Positions 25,610 to 35,086 of a stretch of DNA of 64,000 nt are shown here, one piece after another. The stretch is taken from the NCBI RefSeq assembly GCF_003633755.1, contig NZ_RBIL01000001.1, positions 729,426 to 793,425 on the forward strand, given 5' to 3'. This DNA comes from Solirubrobacter pauli (GTDB taxonomy: Bacteria > Actinomycetota > Thermoleophilia > Solirubrobacterales > Solirubrobacteraceae). Positions within the stretch are counted from its first letter, which is position 1, and every line of letters starts with the position of its first letter. The notes under the pieces are model-generated. The model was given only the letters and a program-made list of their open reading frames with translations, did no database searches and was not told where the DNA came from. Both the position numbers and the translations under genes were made by a program.

Positions 25610-26334
25610 CGGGGCGCCGCGTCCTGGCCGCTCGGACCCCGGCCGCTGGCGAGCGCCACACGGAACAGGCGCACCCCATCGATGCCATCTAGCCCGAGGC
25701 TTTCCACCCGCGCCTCGTCGACCTTGAGTGACCGGTGCGCCGTCCGCCTCCGCCCTCCTCGCTGCGCGCGGTCGACCACGTCAAGGCCGCGCTCAAGTTC
25801 GGCAGGGGACTCGAGACAGCAGGCGTCCACGTGAAGATGGCGCAGCGTGAGTTCCTCGTTGTCGGCGAGATGCCAGAGACCGTCGAACACCGACTCGATC
25901 AACCCTTGCGGCCAGCCGTGACCGGTGGGGTGCGAGAGCACCACATCGGTCGTCTCGGGCCAGCGCCGGTCGATCTCGCGAACGAGGACGTAGGCCGCAG
26001 CGTAGTAGTAGTCACGCCAGATCTCATCGCGGCGCGTGTGGTGCCGCTCGTAGAAGTTCGGCACGCTCACGGAGCTGCGATCGCTCTGTACCAGCGCGAA
26101 CCGTCTCGACGCATCTGGGACGTCGCAGAGCGCGAGCCACAGCCCGTCCGCACGACTGCTCATACGTCTCGACAGGCGCCTTACCAGCTCGTCGCCCTGT
26201 CCGCGCCCAAGTGCCGTGCCGAGCGGCGAGAAGCTGACCTTCGCGGCGGCGATCATCGGCGCATCGGCCGGAGCGACGTCGGCGTCGTAGTGGATCGAGA
26301 TGGTCGCCCGCTGGCCCCTGAGTTCAGTCAGCAT
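25564..26334 (-). CDS. Hypothetical protein, 256 aa
   Basis: I do not recognise this gene. The first 190 residues look like a folded alpha/beta protein with coherent sequence (WRDYYYAAAYVLVREIDRRW, DVVLSHPTGHGWPQGLI, LRHLHVDACCLES); the last 60 are Arg/Gly-rich and probably disordered. There is no signal peptide or membrane helix. It runs in the same direction as the large operon upstream but is separated from it by 310 bases, so it may be its own unit. Its 3' end overlaps the convergent helicase gene by 46 bases. The C-terminal overlap may mean the true stop region is altered. Confidence 0.55.
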   Translation of the reverse strand: MLTELRGQRATISIHYDADVAPADAPMIAAAKVSFSPLGTALGRGQGDELVRRLSRRMSSRADGLWLALCDVPDASRRFALVQSDRSSVSVPNFYERHHTRRDEIWRDYYYAAAYVLVREIDRRWPETTDVVLSHPTGHGWPQGLIESVFDGLWHLADNEELTLRHLHVDACCLESPAELERGLDVVDRAQRGGRRRTAHRSLKVDEARVESLGLDGIDGVRLFRVALASGRGPSGQDAAPRQRLVGGRRGQARDG

Positions 26335-26644
26335 CAGCGCAAGTCAAGCACCGAGAGCCCGGTCGCGGGGCATGTGGAGTTCTTCTGGTTCGCCGGACAG
26401 GGTGATCCGGGAAACCGGGGGGACTCCCGTCAGCGCCGAGCCGCTTCCTTTGCCTCGCTCGTGTGGCGCAGGACGCGCAACGGCGACGTGTTACCGAGCG
26501 CACTTTACGCCATCGCGATGAGAAGGGCCAACGACCGGTTGCGCTGGACCTGGAGCCACCTGCGGTGCTAGACGGCGCCGACGATGACGCCCGGCTGGCG
26601 GGCGCGCCTGGAACGAGAGTGAGCGCCTTACGGATCGTCGCCAC
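26335..26644. other. Gap after the large operon
   Basis: 310 bases follow the last helicase gene of the operon. No convincing gene is present. A short inverted sequence, CCGG-GAAA-CCGG (about 26407-26418), could form a small hairpin upstream of the next minus-strand gene, but no U-run follows, so I do not call it a terminator. Confidence 0.35.
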
Positions 26645-28831
26645 CTATGACGGCAGCAGTTCACTGACGTCCCCATGCCACGAGATCGCGAGCTCGTCGC
26701 GGGCCCGCGTCGTGGCCACGTACAGCAGCGACTTCTCGCGTTGCAGCACGTCGGCGCGGTCTGCCTCGGTAGTCGCCCTCAGCGCGAACGCAGCGGGCAG
26801 GGCTGAGGCATCCGCGCCGAAGATGAGCGCTCGCGAGAACTCCATGCCCTTCGCCCGGTGCATGGTCATCACGACCGGCTTGCCCGTCGGCACCGACCGA
26901 TCCGAGACGAATCGGGCGGCGATGCCGCGCTCGTCCAACCCGCGCACCAGCTGTTCACCGAGCTGCTCGGTGCGTACCAGAACCCCGATCGTCTCTGGCG
27001 TTGCCGCGTCCTTGAGCCACTCGCCGACGACCGCGGCGGCCGTGTCGAACTCCTCGCCGGCATCGGTGGCCGGAAGCAGGCGCGGGACCGGCCCGACACG
27101 GGCTGAGCGGTACTCACTCGCGTCCTCGGCCTGTTCCTCGAGGTCGACGAACTCGGTGCCGGTGAGCACGCTCACCGCGTAGCGCAGGTTCTGGGCGGTG
27201 GTGCGGTAGTTCAGCCGGAGACGCTGAGAGCGCCCGACGATCTTGATCCCGTAGCGGCCGAGCACGACCCGGTTGCCGTAGATGCGCTGGTGCGAGTCTT
27301 CGGCGATGAACAGGTCGTCGTCGCCGTCGGCGACGAGCGCGCGCAGGAACTGCCAATGGGCGGGGCCGAGATCCTGACCTTCGTCGACGAGCACGTGATC
27401 GAAGGGCCGGCGCTCTGCGGCGTCGAGGACGTCGGCCGCGATGGCCGCGGCCTCCGCGAAGTCGATGGTGCCGCGGATGCTCGCATTGAGCCGGTACGCG
27501 CTGATCACCTTCCAGACGGCGGCGCGCGCGCTGCGATCGAGCGCGATACCTCGACCCGGGCGTCGCACGCGGGCATACTCCTCGAACGTCTTAACGCGGT
27601 TCGGCAGTACGATCAGCTCGTACTCGGCCTGCAGGAACACGGGGCTCCGCAGGCTGGGCGGGAGTTCCGACCCATCGGAAGCGAGTGCGTCCCGCCAGGC
27701 GTTGCGGTCGGTAATCCGCCCAACGTCCGCAGTCCGGGGCCCGAGCACGCCCGCGACGGCCGCTTCGAGCCCGGCCGACCGGGACTGCAAGACCGCGCGC
27801 ACGGTTGCGTCGACTCCGCGCACGTAGACGCCTGGCTCGCCCAATCCCTCGCTCATCGGCAACGCCGAGTCGAGCAGCTTCAGGTCGCGCTGAAGCGCGT
27901 CCGCCAGCGTCTTATTGAACGTCGTCAGGAGGACTCGCGCGCCCGGATGCTTGCGCGCGAGCGTGCGCGCGCGATGCAGCGCGACCACAGTCTTACCCGT
28001 CCCGGCGCCGCCGGAGAGGCGGAACGGCCCTTTCCACGAGCGCTCGGCGTACTTGCGCTGCTCGGGGTGCAGGAAGATCCGCCAGGCGGCAAAGTCGCCG
28101 TCCTCGATCGCGCGCCGCAGCTCCTCGTCGTCCTCGATAAACGCAAACTGGAGGCGGGCGGCCGGGTGCTCGAGCGCCATCGCCAGCTGGGCGTCCGGGT
28201 CCGCGGCCGGCGCGGGCGGCGCCTCGTCGATCGCCAGCGCCTCCTTGACCTGCTCGAGCGACCGGCCGGCGCTGAGGTCGATCAGCGCCACGCCCTGCCA
28301 CCCGGTGACGAGTTCGGCCAGCTCGGTGATCTCGTCCGCTTCACCGCACTCGAACGCGAGCTCGGCGACCTCGGTGTCCAGTCCCAGCTCGTTGACCAGC
28401 ACGTCGACCGTCAGCCCGAGCCGCGTGAACAGCGGCTCCGTGAGTGCCGCCTGCGGCTCGCTGGGGGCGGCGAACGCCGACGGGACGACCGGCGCGTCGG
28501 CGATCAGCAGCTCCGCGATGCCGTTCACCGGATTGACCTGGAGCGTCGCGCGCATGGCGAACTCCGTCGCTTCGTCGTGCGGCCACACGCCGAGGTAGAC
28601 ATAGATAGCGTCCTGCTCGCGGCCCTGCACCTTGAACAGCACAGCGCGCCAGAAGCTGTCCACGCGCCCAGTACGCACCCGCGGGTCCACCGACCGGACG
28701 ATCGGCTCGATGTGCAGCCCCGGCACCGTGTCGTTCTCGGCCAGCTTGGCCAGGAAGTTGTAGGCCTTCCCACGCACCGACCCGTCGATCTGCGGCGCGT
28801 GCTGCTGAGGACCGAGGATGATCTGGGGCAC
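26645..28831 (-). CDS. RelE-fold / UvrD-like SF1 helicase (tenth and last gene of the operon)
   Basis: In this 728-aa protein, residues about 15-105 look like a RelE/ParE toxin fold: GLHIEPIVRSVDPRVRTGRV, then FWRAVLFKVQG and AIYVYLGVWPHDEA. About 150 residues without recognised motifs follow, then a UvrD/Rep helicase. Its motifs are Walker A GGAGTGKTVVALHRA (about 272), Walker B HVLVDEGQDLGPAHW (about 479), RLNYRTTAQNLRY (motif IV region) and LYVATTRARDEL (motif VI, about 703). The GTG at 28831 directly follows the TAG of the upstream gene and has GGAGGT six bases before it. A toxin-like fold on a helicase suggests either RNA or nucleotide recognition or a second effector activity; I cannot tell whether it is catalytic. 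A similar fusion is the first gene of the same operon. Confidence 0.85.
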   Translation of the reverse strand: MPQIILGPQQHAPQIDGSVRGKAYNFLAKLAENDTVPGLHIEPIVRSVDPRVRTGRVDSFWRAVLFKVQGREQDAIYVYLGVWPHDEATEFAMRATLQVNPVNGIAELLIADAPVVPSAFAAPSEPQAALTEPLFTRLGLTVDVLVNELGLDTEVAELAFECGEADEITELAELVTGWQGVALIDLSAGRSLEQVKEALAIDEAPPAPAADPDAQLAMALEHPAARLQFAFIEDDEELRRAIEDGDFAAWRIFLHPEQRKYAERSWKGPFRLSGGAGTGKTVVALHRARTLARKHPGARVLLTTFNKTLADALQRDLKLLDSALPMSEGLGEPGVYVRGVDATVRAVLQSRSAGLEAAVAGVLGPRTADVGRITDRNAWRDALASDGSELPPSLRSPVFLQAEYELIVLPNRVKTFEEYARVRRPGRGIALDRSARAAVWKVISAYRLNASIRGTIDFAEAAAIAADVLDAAERRPFDHVLVDEGQDLGPAHWQFLRALVADGDDDLFIAEDSHQRIYGNRVVLGRYGIKIVGRSQRLRLNYRTTAQNLRYAVSVLTGTEFVDLEEQAEDASEYRSARVGPVPRLLPATDAGEEFDTAAAVVGEWLKDAATPETIGVLVRTEQLGEQLVRGLDERGIAARFVSDRSVPTGKPVVMTMHRAKGMEFSRALIFGADASALPAAFALRATTEADRADVLQREKSLLYVATTRARDELAISWHGDVSELLPS

Positions 28832-31800
28832 CTACTGACCTCCGGCGAGAGCGTTCCCGATGGAAACCGCATCGGGTGCGACGACAGTCCACCCGTCAGC
28901 GGCGAGTTCGTTGAGGTCGTCGGCCGTCAGCTCGAGGTTGACGGCGACCTTGTGCTCGATCCAGGCCAGGGCGAGCGGCAAGCCACTCTCGGTCTCGTGC
29001 CCTTGCGTAGGAAGCGGACATGCGGTGTCGGCAAGGGACAGGATGAGCTGCTTCTCGGCGTCGCCGACGGCACCTGCGTGCAACGGGGCCCACGCCGCCG
29101 AGATCGATGTCTTGCTGGTTTCCGTCGCCGGTTGGGGACCTGAGGTCAGCGAGTACGTGCTGATGAACGTAGGCTGCAGGCTGCGGTTGAGCAGGTTCGC
29201 GAGCCGAATCCATTCCCGCCATGCGACCTTATGTTGCTGCCCGAGTCGGTCGTCGCGATCGTCGAGCAGGACCACGATCTCGGCGGCCTTGCCGGAGTGG
29301 TTGCGAGCCACCACGCTGAGGGTGTCGTGCCGCCACGCCCACACCGGCCGTTCACCGGTTGTCGGCAACGGCGATCCGTCGTGGAACGTCTGTGCCAGCT
29401 CGAGAACCGGCGCGGCCGACTCCGCCTTGCCGTGGCCGCCAGCACCCACGAGCAGCAGTGGGAGCGCATCGGCGAGCGCCTCTATCCCCGCCGGGTCGGG
29501 CTGGCTGATCCAGCGCGCGAGGAAGTCGATCGGGCCGCCCTTCACCAGCTCGAGCAGCCCCGGCTTGAGCGCGCCCCCGGTAGCTTGCATCGCGAGCGTC
29601 CAGCGCTGTTCGGCGAACCACAACGGTGGAGGGGTGGAGCCATGTTGTGCGTCCAGCAGGTCCTGCCACGTCAGCCCGATCACCACGTAGCCCTGGTCGC
29701 GCAGTGACGCTCGCTTCTGCGCGTCGTCGGCGAGGCGATTGATCATCGGGCTGGCGTGGAACTGCCAGCCGTCGCAGAACAGCGCGAGCCGGGGGATGCT
29801 CTGGTCGTTGCTGTAGAAGACGAAGTCGGGCTTCACGCCGGCGAGCGGCAGCTGCGGCTCCATCACCCAGGTTCGCCCGCCGATGTTGATCGTCCAGCGG
29901 TTTCCGTACGGGCCCGGCTGCTCCTGCACGCTCGCGCCGAGGCCAGCGGTCAGCCGGTCGAACAGCACCGTGCGCAGCAGCTGCTCGATGTGTGTCTCCG
30001 GGTCGTACGTCGTCGTCTGCTGCTCGGTCACGGTCCAGCTGAGCGCCGCGGCCGGTTCGCCGGCGCCGCCGGCGAGCAGGATCGTCCGCAGGTAGCGCTC
30101 GGCCGCGACGCGCGACACGTGCTTCTGGGTCGAGCTGTTGATATACGGCGACAGGCAGCGGTGGCAGGACGCGCGGCCTTCGTCCTTGCACGGGCAGTCG
30201 CGTACGAGCGTCCACGCCCGGTGTAGCACGGCGTACATCGCTTCCGGGTCCGCCAGCTCGGCGAGATAGCCGGTGCCGCCGGGGACGGTGTCGTGGATCA
30301 GGATCGCCTCGTGCGCCTCGGCGCTGCCGGTGATGACGATCCGCTCGAAGGCGAGGTGGTCGGGTGCGCCGCCGAGGTGCTCGGTGAGCCCGAGCTGGAA
30401 GGCGGCGAGCAGGCTCGGGACGGCGAAGCGGTCACCGACGGAGATTGCGGCAGGTAGCTGGACGACCACGACCTCGGTCCGCAGTGTGCGGCCTAGCGCG
30501 ACCGGCTTGACTTGCTCCTGACTGGTGTTTCGATAGACGCACCACGGCCGGTGCTCGGCGGGGGAGTTCTGTCCGGTGCGGGAGTCGAGCTTGCCGCAAC
30601 CCGCGCACACGCGGAACAGGGGGGCGGTCAGCTCCGCACCGGCGATCAGGCGCGTGCCGCCCGGCTCGGCGGCGTTGCCGAGGTTCAGCCACCGGATCGT
30701 GGTGTCGGTCAGGTGCTTGACGCCGAACGGGTACCCGTCGACGAACCACTGCCGGCGCGGGACGTCGATGTCGGCCGCGGTGACGATGTTGAACGCGACC
30801 CGCTCGCGGTCGTCGCGGACGTCGTCGATCGCGGCTTCCTCGCGCCGCATCGCGGAGGAAACCCGCTGGAGCTCGACCACGGGCAGCCGCTGCTGCACGT
30901 CGGATATCCCGGCGTCTCCGCAGCGCGGGCACGCGGCGGGTGACGGCTGCTCGGTGACGTCCTGCCCGAAGCCGCACGACGGGCACCACACCCAGTCCCC
31001 GATCGCCTCGCCGTTGACGCCGAGGTCGACCGCGTCGACCTCGATCCGGTGTCCCCGCGCGTAGAACGTCGCGCCGGGCGCGAACTCGCGCAGCGCCGAG
31101 GCGGCGCCCCGGTTGAAGGTCGCGGGCTCGGACATGTACTCCTGAGTGTCCGGGTCGATCCAGCTGAGCGTGACGTCCAGCGCCACGGCGTCGTCGAGCA
31201 GGGTGTAGTTGGGCAGGATTCCGTGTTCCTCCAGGATGCTGATCCAGTACTGGCCCTGCAGGTGGTCTAGCTGCGCGCCGGCGAGCCGCCGCGCAGCCTT
31301 CGCAGTGCGCAGCGCGACCTTGTCGTCCTCCGTCGCGGCGGGGGACCCGGCGCGCTGCTCGAGCTCCGGCAGGCTCGCCTGGATCGCCTGGATCCGGTGC
31401 TGCTGAATCTCCACCTCGTGCTTCCAGCGCTGGTGCTGCGCGTGGACGTAGGCCGCAAGGGGGCTCGGCCGGGGCTCCGCGTGGGGCTTAGACCACAGCC
31501 GGAGCTGCTCTCGCGCCGGCTCGCTCAGGCTCTCGAACGCATCGAGGAACGCCTCCAGGTTCGCGGGCCTCTCGGCGGCCTCAATGACGGCGTGAAGGAA
31601 GCTGCCCGCGTCCACGGTCCCGATCGCCTGCGTCGCCGTGGCTGGATGCGGGGCGTTCGCCGCGCGGGCGAGCCGGTCGGCTACCGAGGCGACGTACTGG
31701 CGCCGCAGGATCTCCTCGGCGTCGATGTAGGTGGCCGGCGGTCGCACCTGGCCGTTGATGACCGAGAGCGGGTCGCCGAGTCGCGGCAGCTGCTCGCCGC

Positions 31801-34800
31801 GCCCGGAGACGAACGCGAGGTTGAGCGCGCTTCCGGTCAGGCGGCCGGCCCGCCCGACCCGCTGGAGGTAGGAAGCAACGCTCTTGGGCAGCGACGCCAG
31901 CATCACCGTTGACAGATCGCCGATGTCAATGCCCATCTCGAGCGTGGGCGTGGCCACGAGCACGTTTGGCGCTTGCGGGTTGTCGGCGCTCACCTTGAAC
32001 TGGTTCTCGTACTCCAGCCGCAGCTCGTCCTCGAGCAGGCTCGTGTGCTCGCGAGCGACGATTCGGGTGGCGTCGGCGCTGTGATAGAGCCGGCGGTAGA
32101 AGTTGTCCGGGCGCCCGCCCGCGCGCACCAGGGTGCCGGTACAGCGGGAGACGAGACAGGGAAGCCCTTCAAGCTCGTCGACCACACGCGTCGTGCCGGG
32201 CACGGCAGCGCCGCAGATGTCGCAGGCGAGCAGGAAGGCCCTGCCGGAGTACCCCTCGTCGTCGACGGGCCCGACCAGGATGCGACTCTGCGGCAGCTCG
32301 AAGACCTGGCCGCCAGAGTTCGTGTTCACGGTGTGGACGATGTCGAGCTTCGCCAGCTCGTTGAGCAGCGTGACCGTCAGCGAGGCGCCTTCGTTCGCCG
32401 TGCACCCCAGCGCCCGCGCAGTCCAGACCGCGTACCAGCTCTGCGCCGAGCCAGCGGACACCAGATCGCTATCGGTGCCACTGCCGCCGACGCGCGGGTA
32501 CGCCGGAGCGCCGCGGCCACGCGGAAATGCAGGCATACCGTCCCAGCGCGGGCGGCCACCCCAAATCGAGTACCGGCGCCCGTCCTCGAGCTGGTATTTG
32601 CGGAACCACTCGTGCTGGATAGCGCCGTCGGTGCGCATCCGCTCGAGCACGCCGCGTACCCAGCCGCTGCGCTGCCGGTCAGTCGCCCCCATGCCCTCGA
32701 GTTGAAGCGGGCCGGCGATCTTCTCGACCTCGCCGACGACCTTGACGATCGTCGCGGGTGCGATATCGACCTCGGCGGCCAGGCTGCCGGTCAGCTCGAG
32801 CGTGCGGCCAAGCCGTGCCTGCAGCCCGAACTCAAGCACGGCGTCCAGCGCCAGCCGGCGCCGGACCCGACGGCGGAAGCCGGTCGGCACCTGACTCTGC
32901 CGTGGCCGGCGCCAGAACTCGGTAAACGCCGCGTGGTCGGCGAAATCCGGGGGTAGGAGCCGGTAGCGCCGGTGTGGGTCGTCCCCGGCCTGCTGCAGGG
33001 CACGGTCCACGAGTTGCTCGAGATCGATGAGCTCCTCGCCGACGGCGCGGCGAAACACCGATCGCAGCGTAAGGCTGTGCGAACGGCTCTGAACGAACCC
33101 GGCGCGATGGGCCGCGTCCTGGACGCTGTCGGTGAAGATCAGCGCCTTCTTTTCGGCCTTATCCAGGTCGTCGCTGCCGAAGATCGTCGACAGCGAAACT
33201 GACAGCAGCGTCGCGATCGCCGAGCCCAAGAACCGAATACCGTCCTTCTGCATGCACGACGGGCAAGTGTCGTCGGCCGAGAATCGTCCCGCCTTCGGCC
33301 CCGTGTGGGCGAGCACCGGCAGCACGCGGCCGGCGGCCACGTCGGCATCCAACTCCGGCCGGTGTGCGAGCACGCGCCGTTCGCTCGGGTAGAACCACAG
33401 CAGGCGCGGCTCGTCCGGATCCGGCGGTTCGGTCGGCGGCTCATCGTCGAGCTCGGTCTCACCCTCCGCCGGCGCGTGGATCAGCGCCCGGAACTCCCGC
33501 GAGTCGGCCAGTCGGGCGCGGCGGATGTCGCTGGAGTCTGCGGCCGTCAGGTCGAACCCGCCGATGGGTGCGCGGACCACCGCCCAGCCGGAGCGCCCGC
33601 AATGTCGGCAGAACAGCGCCGGGAACGCGGGGGTCACCGCGTCGCCGGCCGTGCCGGCCAAGGTGTCGTCCGACCACAAGAACTCTGGCGAGCCAAGGGC
33701 GACGCGATCGATGCGCGTCAGCTCCCGAATCCATAGGTGCAGATCGAGCGATAGCGCGGACCGGCCCTCGACCTTGCGCACGTGGCTGAGCGCCGCGCTG
33801 TACAGGAGCGTGAACGTCTCCGCGATGTGCCGTGTGGCAGGGTCCCCGGCGAGCGCGGGCAGGAGGATGGCCGCGAGCTCGGAGATCGGCCGCGCGTGCT
33901 CCGCCTGTTCGACCAGCGTTCGCGTGAACGGGTGCGCCTTCGACAGCGCCAGCAGGTCGGGTTCCGGCGTCTCGAACAGCGAGCCGAACACCGCTTCGGC
34001 GATCGCGCGGCCATCGGTGAGCGTCGACGCCTGGTTGACGGCGGTTTCGACGGCTTCGCGGTCCGTGCGTGGAGCCGCGGTCGCGGCGCCCTGGGACCAG
34101 TCCTCGAACGACAGCCGCGCCTCGGTGATCACGGCTGCGTCTTCGAAGGCCTCGCCGAACACGGTGCGCGCAAACTGCAGCATCGCGGCCGGGTCGCCCT
34201 TGTCCCCGAGCGTGGCGGAAGTCGCGACCGGCGTAAGCACGCCCAGTGGGCGCGCACGGTCCGCCTCGGTGAAGACGCCGTCGGGCCAGTAGGACTTGAG
34301 CGTGATGCCGAGACGCCGCAGCAACATCGTCACGTCGGTGCCCTGCGCCCCGTCGTAGGTGTGGAACTCGTCGAGGACGAGGTACTGCAGGCTGGTCGCG
34401 CTGTCTCGCCAAATCCGCGCGTCCGGCTCGCGCAGCAGCATCTGGTCGAGCATCTTGTAGTTCGTGAGCAAGATGTCCGGCGGCGTGGTGCGGATGACGT
34501 CACGGCGGTTGATCAAGCCGTCGGCAGACACCTTCGATCGCGCAGGCTTGCTCTGTTCCCCGGTATAGATCGCAGCGGTGACGCCGGAGAGCGACTCGCT
34601 TCCACTGATGAGCGCAGCAAGCCGCTGGGCCTGGTCGTTGGCCAGCGCGTTCATTGGGTACAGCAGCAGCGCCTTCGTCCCCGTGACCCCGCGGCGCCGG
34701 GCTCGCAGCACGTGGTCGAGGATCGGATACAAGAACGCCTCGGTCTTGCCGGACCCCGTTCCGGTAGTGATCAGCGTCGGACGCGGACGCGACTTCGCCG

Positions 34801-35086
34801 GCCCGACGTCCAGGCTGCTCAGTCGCGCGAATGCTGCCGCTTGATGGCCATAAGGCGTCGGGCCCTCATACCAGTCGAGCGCGTCGCGCCAGCCCGGCGC
34901 GGCCGGCTGAAAAGGCAGCCGGACACGGAGGTACGGACCTTTGAAAATGCCGTTCTCGCGGCTGGAGAGGAAGTCGATAAGCGCAGCACGCGCGTCCTCG
35001 TCGGCGAGCGCGAACGTGGTCGACAGGTAGTCCAGCAGTCCCTCACGGATCGCTGGGGCCTGGACGCCCGGGAGCAGCTCGCTCAC
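28832..35086 (-). CDS. Giant DEAD/DEAH helicase with DUF1998 and Vsr-like nuclease (DruE / DrmA-DrmB-like)
   Basis: The 2084-aa protein is an SF2 helicase near its N-terminus: PTPYGHQAAAFARLS, Walker A TTGTGSGKTEAFLYP (about residue 105), LLLYPMNALANDQAQRL, the DEAD-box variant VLDEFHTYDG (about 237), ATSATLG, then a helicase-C half with VATPTLEMGIDIGDL and YLQRVGRAGR. Several CxxC pairs lie in between. The DUF1998 (MrfA-type zinc) domain is near 1500-1650, with IHDTVPGGTGYLAELAD and CPCKDEGRASCHRCLSPY. A Vsr-type nuclease fold is near 1750-1800 (PDFVFYSND, LALFCDGWQFHAS, GYVVIGLTWQDLL). Helicase-DUF1998 proteins of this size are the core of Druantia (DruE), and the two halves occur separately in DISARM as DrmA and DrmB. 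The GTG start overlaps the methyltransferase stop (GTGA); the frame upstream is not coding-like. Confidence 0.88.
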   Translation of the reverse strand: MSELLPGVQAPAIREGLLDYLSTTFALADEDARAALIDFLSSRENGIFKGPYLRVRLPFQPAAPGWRDALDWYEGPTPYGHQAAAFARLSSLDVGPAKSRPRPTLITTGTGSGKTEAFLYPILDHVLRARRRGVTGTKALLLYPMNALANDQAQRLAALISGSESLSGVTAAIYTGEQSKPARSKVSADGLINRRDVIRTTPPDILLTNYKMLDQMLLREPDARIWRDSATSLQYLVLDEFHTYDGAQGTDVTMLLRRLGITLKSYWPDGVFTEADRARPLGVLTPVATSATLGDKGDPAAMLQFARTVFGEAFEDAAVITEARLSFEDWSQGAATAAPRTDREAVETAVNQASTLTDGRAIAEAVFGSLFETPEPDLLALSKAHPFTRTLVEQAEHARPISELAAILLPALAGDPATRHIAETFTLLYSAALSHVRKVEGRSALSLDLHLWIRELTRIDRVALGSPEFLWSDDTLAGTAGDAVTPAFPALFCRHCGRSGWAVVRAPIGGFDLTAADSSDIRRARLADSREFRALIHAPAEGETELDDEPPTEPPDPDEPRLLWFYPSERRVLAHRPELDADVAAGRVLPVLAHTGPKAGRFSADDTCPSCMQKDGIRFLGSAIATLLSVSLSTIFGSDDLDKAEKKALIFTDSVQDAAHRAGFVQSRSHSLTLRSVFRRAVGEELIDLEQLVDRALQQAGDDPHRRYRLLPPDFADHAAFTEFWRRPRQSQVPTGFRRRVRRRLALDAVLEFGLQARLGRTLELTGSLAAEVDIAPATIVKVVGEVEKIAGPLQLEGMGATDRQRSGWVRGVLERMRTDGAIQHEWFRKYQLEDGRRYSIWGGRPRWDGMPAFPRGRGAPAYPRVGGSGTDSDLVSAGSAQSWYAVWTARALGCTANEGASLTVTLLNELAKLDIVHTVNTNSGGQVFELPQSRILVGPVDDEGYSGRAFLLACDICGAAVPGTTRVVDELEGLPCLVSRCTGTLVRAGGRPDNFYRRLYHSADATRIVAREHTSLLEDELRLEYENQFKVSADNPQAPNVLVATPTLEMGIDIGDLSTVMLASLPKSVASYLQRVGRAGRLTGSALNLAFVSGRGEQLPRLGDPLSVINGQVRPPATYIDAEEILRRQYVASVADRLARAANAPHPATATQAIGTVDAGSFLHAVIEAAERPANLEAFLDAFESLSEPAREQLRLWSKPHAEPRPSPLAAYVHAQHQRWKHEVEIQQHRIQAIQASLPELEQRAGSPAATEDDKVALRTAKAARRLAGAQLDHLQGQYWISILEEHGILPNYTLLDDAVALDVTLSWIDPDTQEYMSEPATFNRGAASALREFAPGATFYARGHRIEVDAVDLGVNGEAIGDWVWCPSCGFGQDVTEQPSPAACPRCGDAGISDVQQRLPVVELQRVSSAMRREEAAIDDVRDDRERVAFNIVTAADIDVPRRQWFVDGYPFGVKHLTDTTIRWLNLGNAAEPGGTRLIAGAELTAPLFRVCAGCGKLDSRTGQNSPAEHRPWCVYRNTSQEQVKPVALGRTLRTEVVVVQLPAAISVGDRFAVPSLLAAFQLGLTEHLGGAPDHLAFERIVITGSAEAHEAILIHDTVPGGTGYLAELADPEAMYAVLHRAWTLVRDCPCKDEGRASCHRCLSPYINSSTQKHVSRVAAERYLRTILLAGGAGEPAAALSWTVTEQQTTTYDPETHIEQLLRTVLFDRLTAGLGASVQEQPGPYGNRWTINIGGRTWVMEPQLPLAGVKPDFVFYSNDQSIPRLALFCDGWQFHASPMINRLADDAQKRASLRDQGYVVIGLTWQDLLDAQHGSTPPPLWFAEQRWTLAMQATGGALKPGLLELVKGGPIDFLARWISQPDPAGIEALADALPLLLVGAGGHGKAESAAPVLELAQTFHDGSPLPTTGERPVWAWRHDTLSVVARNHSGKAAEIVVLLDDRDDRLGQQHKVAWREWIRLANLLNRSLQPTFISTYSLTSGPQPATETSKTSISAAWAPLHAGAVGDAEKQLILSLADTACPLPTQGHETESGLPLALAWIEHKVAVNLELTADDLNELAADGWTVVAPDAVSIGNALAGGQ
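28838..28843 (-). promoter_or_regulatory. Ribosome binding site for the GTG start of the last operon gene
   Basis: GGAGGT lies six bases upstream of GTG at 28831, inside the last codons of the giant helicase gene. It supports this start and translation from the polycistronic message. Confidence 0.55.

Noticed and set aside
26401-26440. Possible riboswitch-like sequence upstream of the 25564-26334 gene
   Set aside because: GGGAAACCGGGG looked suggestive, but there is no full pairing core of any riboswitch class and the target gene is unrelated to known riboswitch genes.
27290-29143. Plus-strand frame opposite the last helicase genes
   Set aside because: Low-complexity Arg-rich product; the minus-strand helicase genes explain the codon bias.
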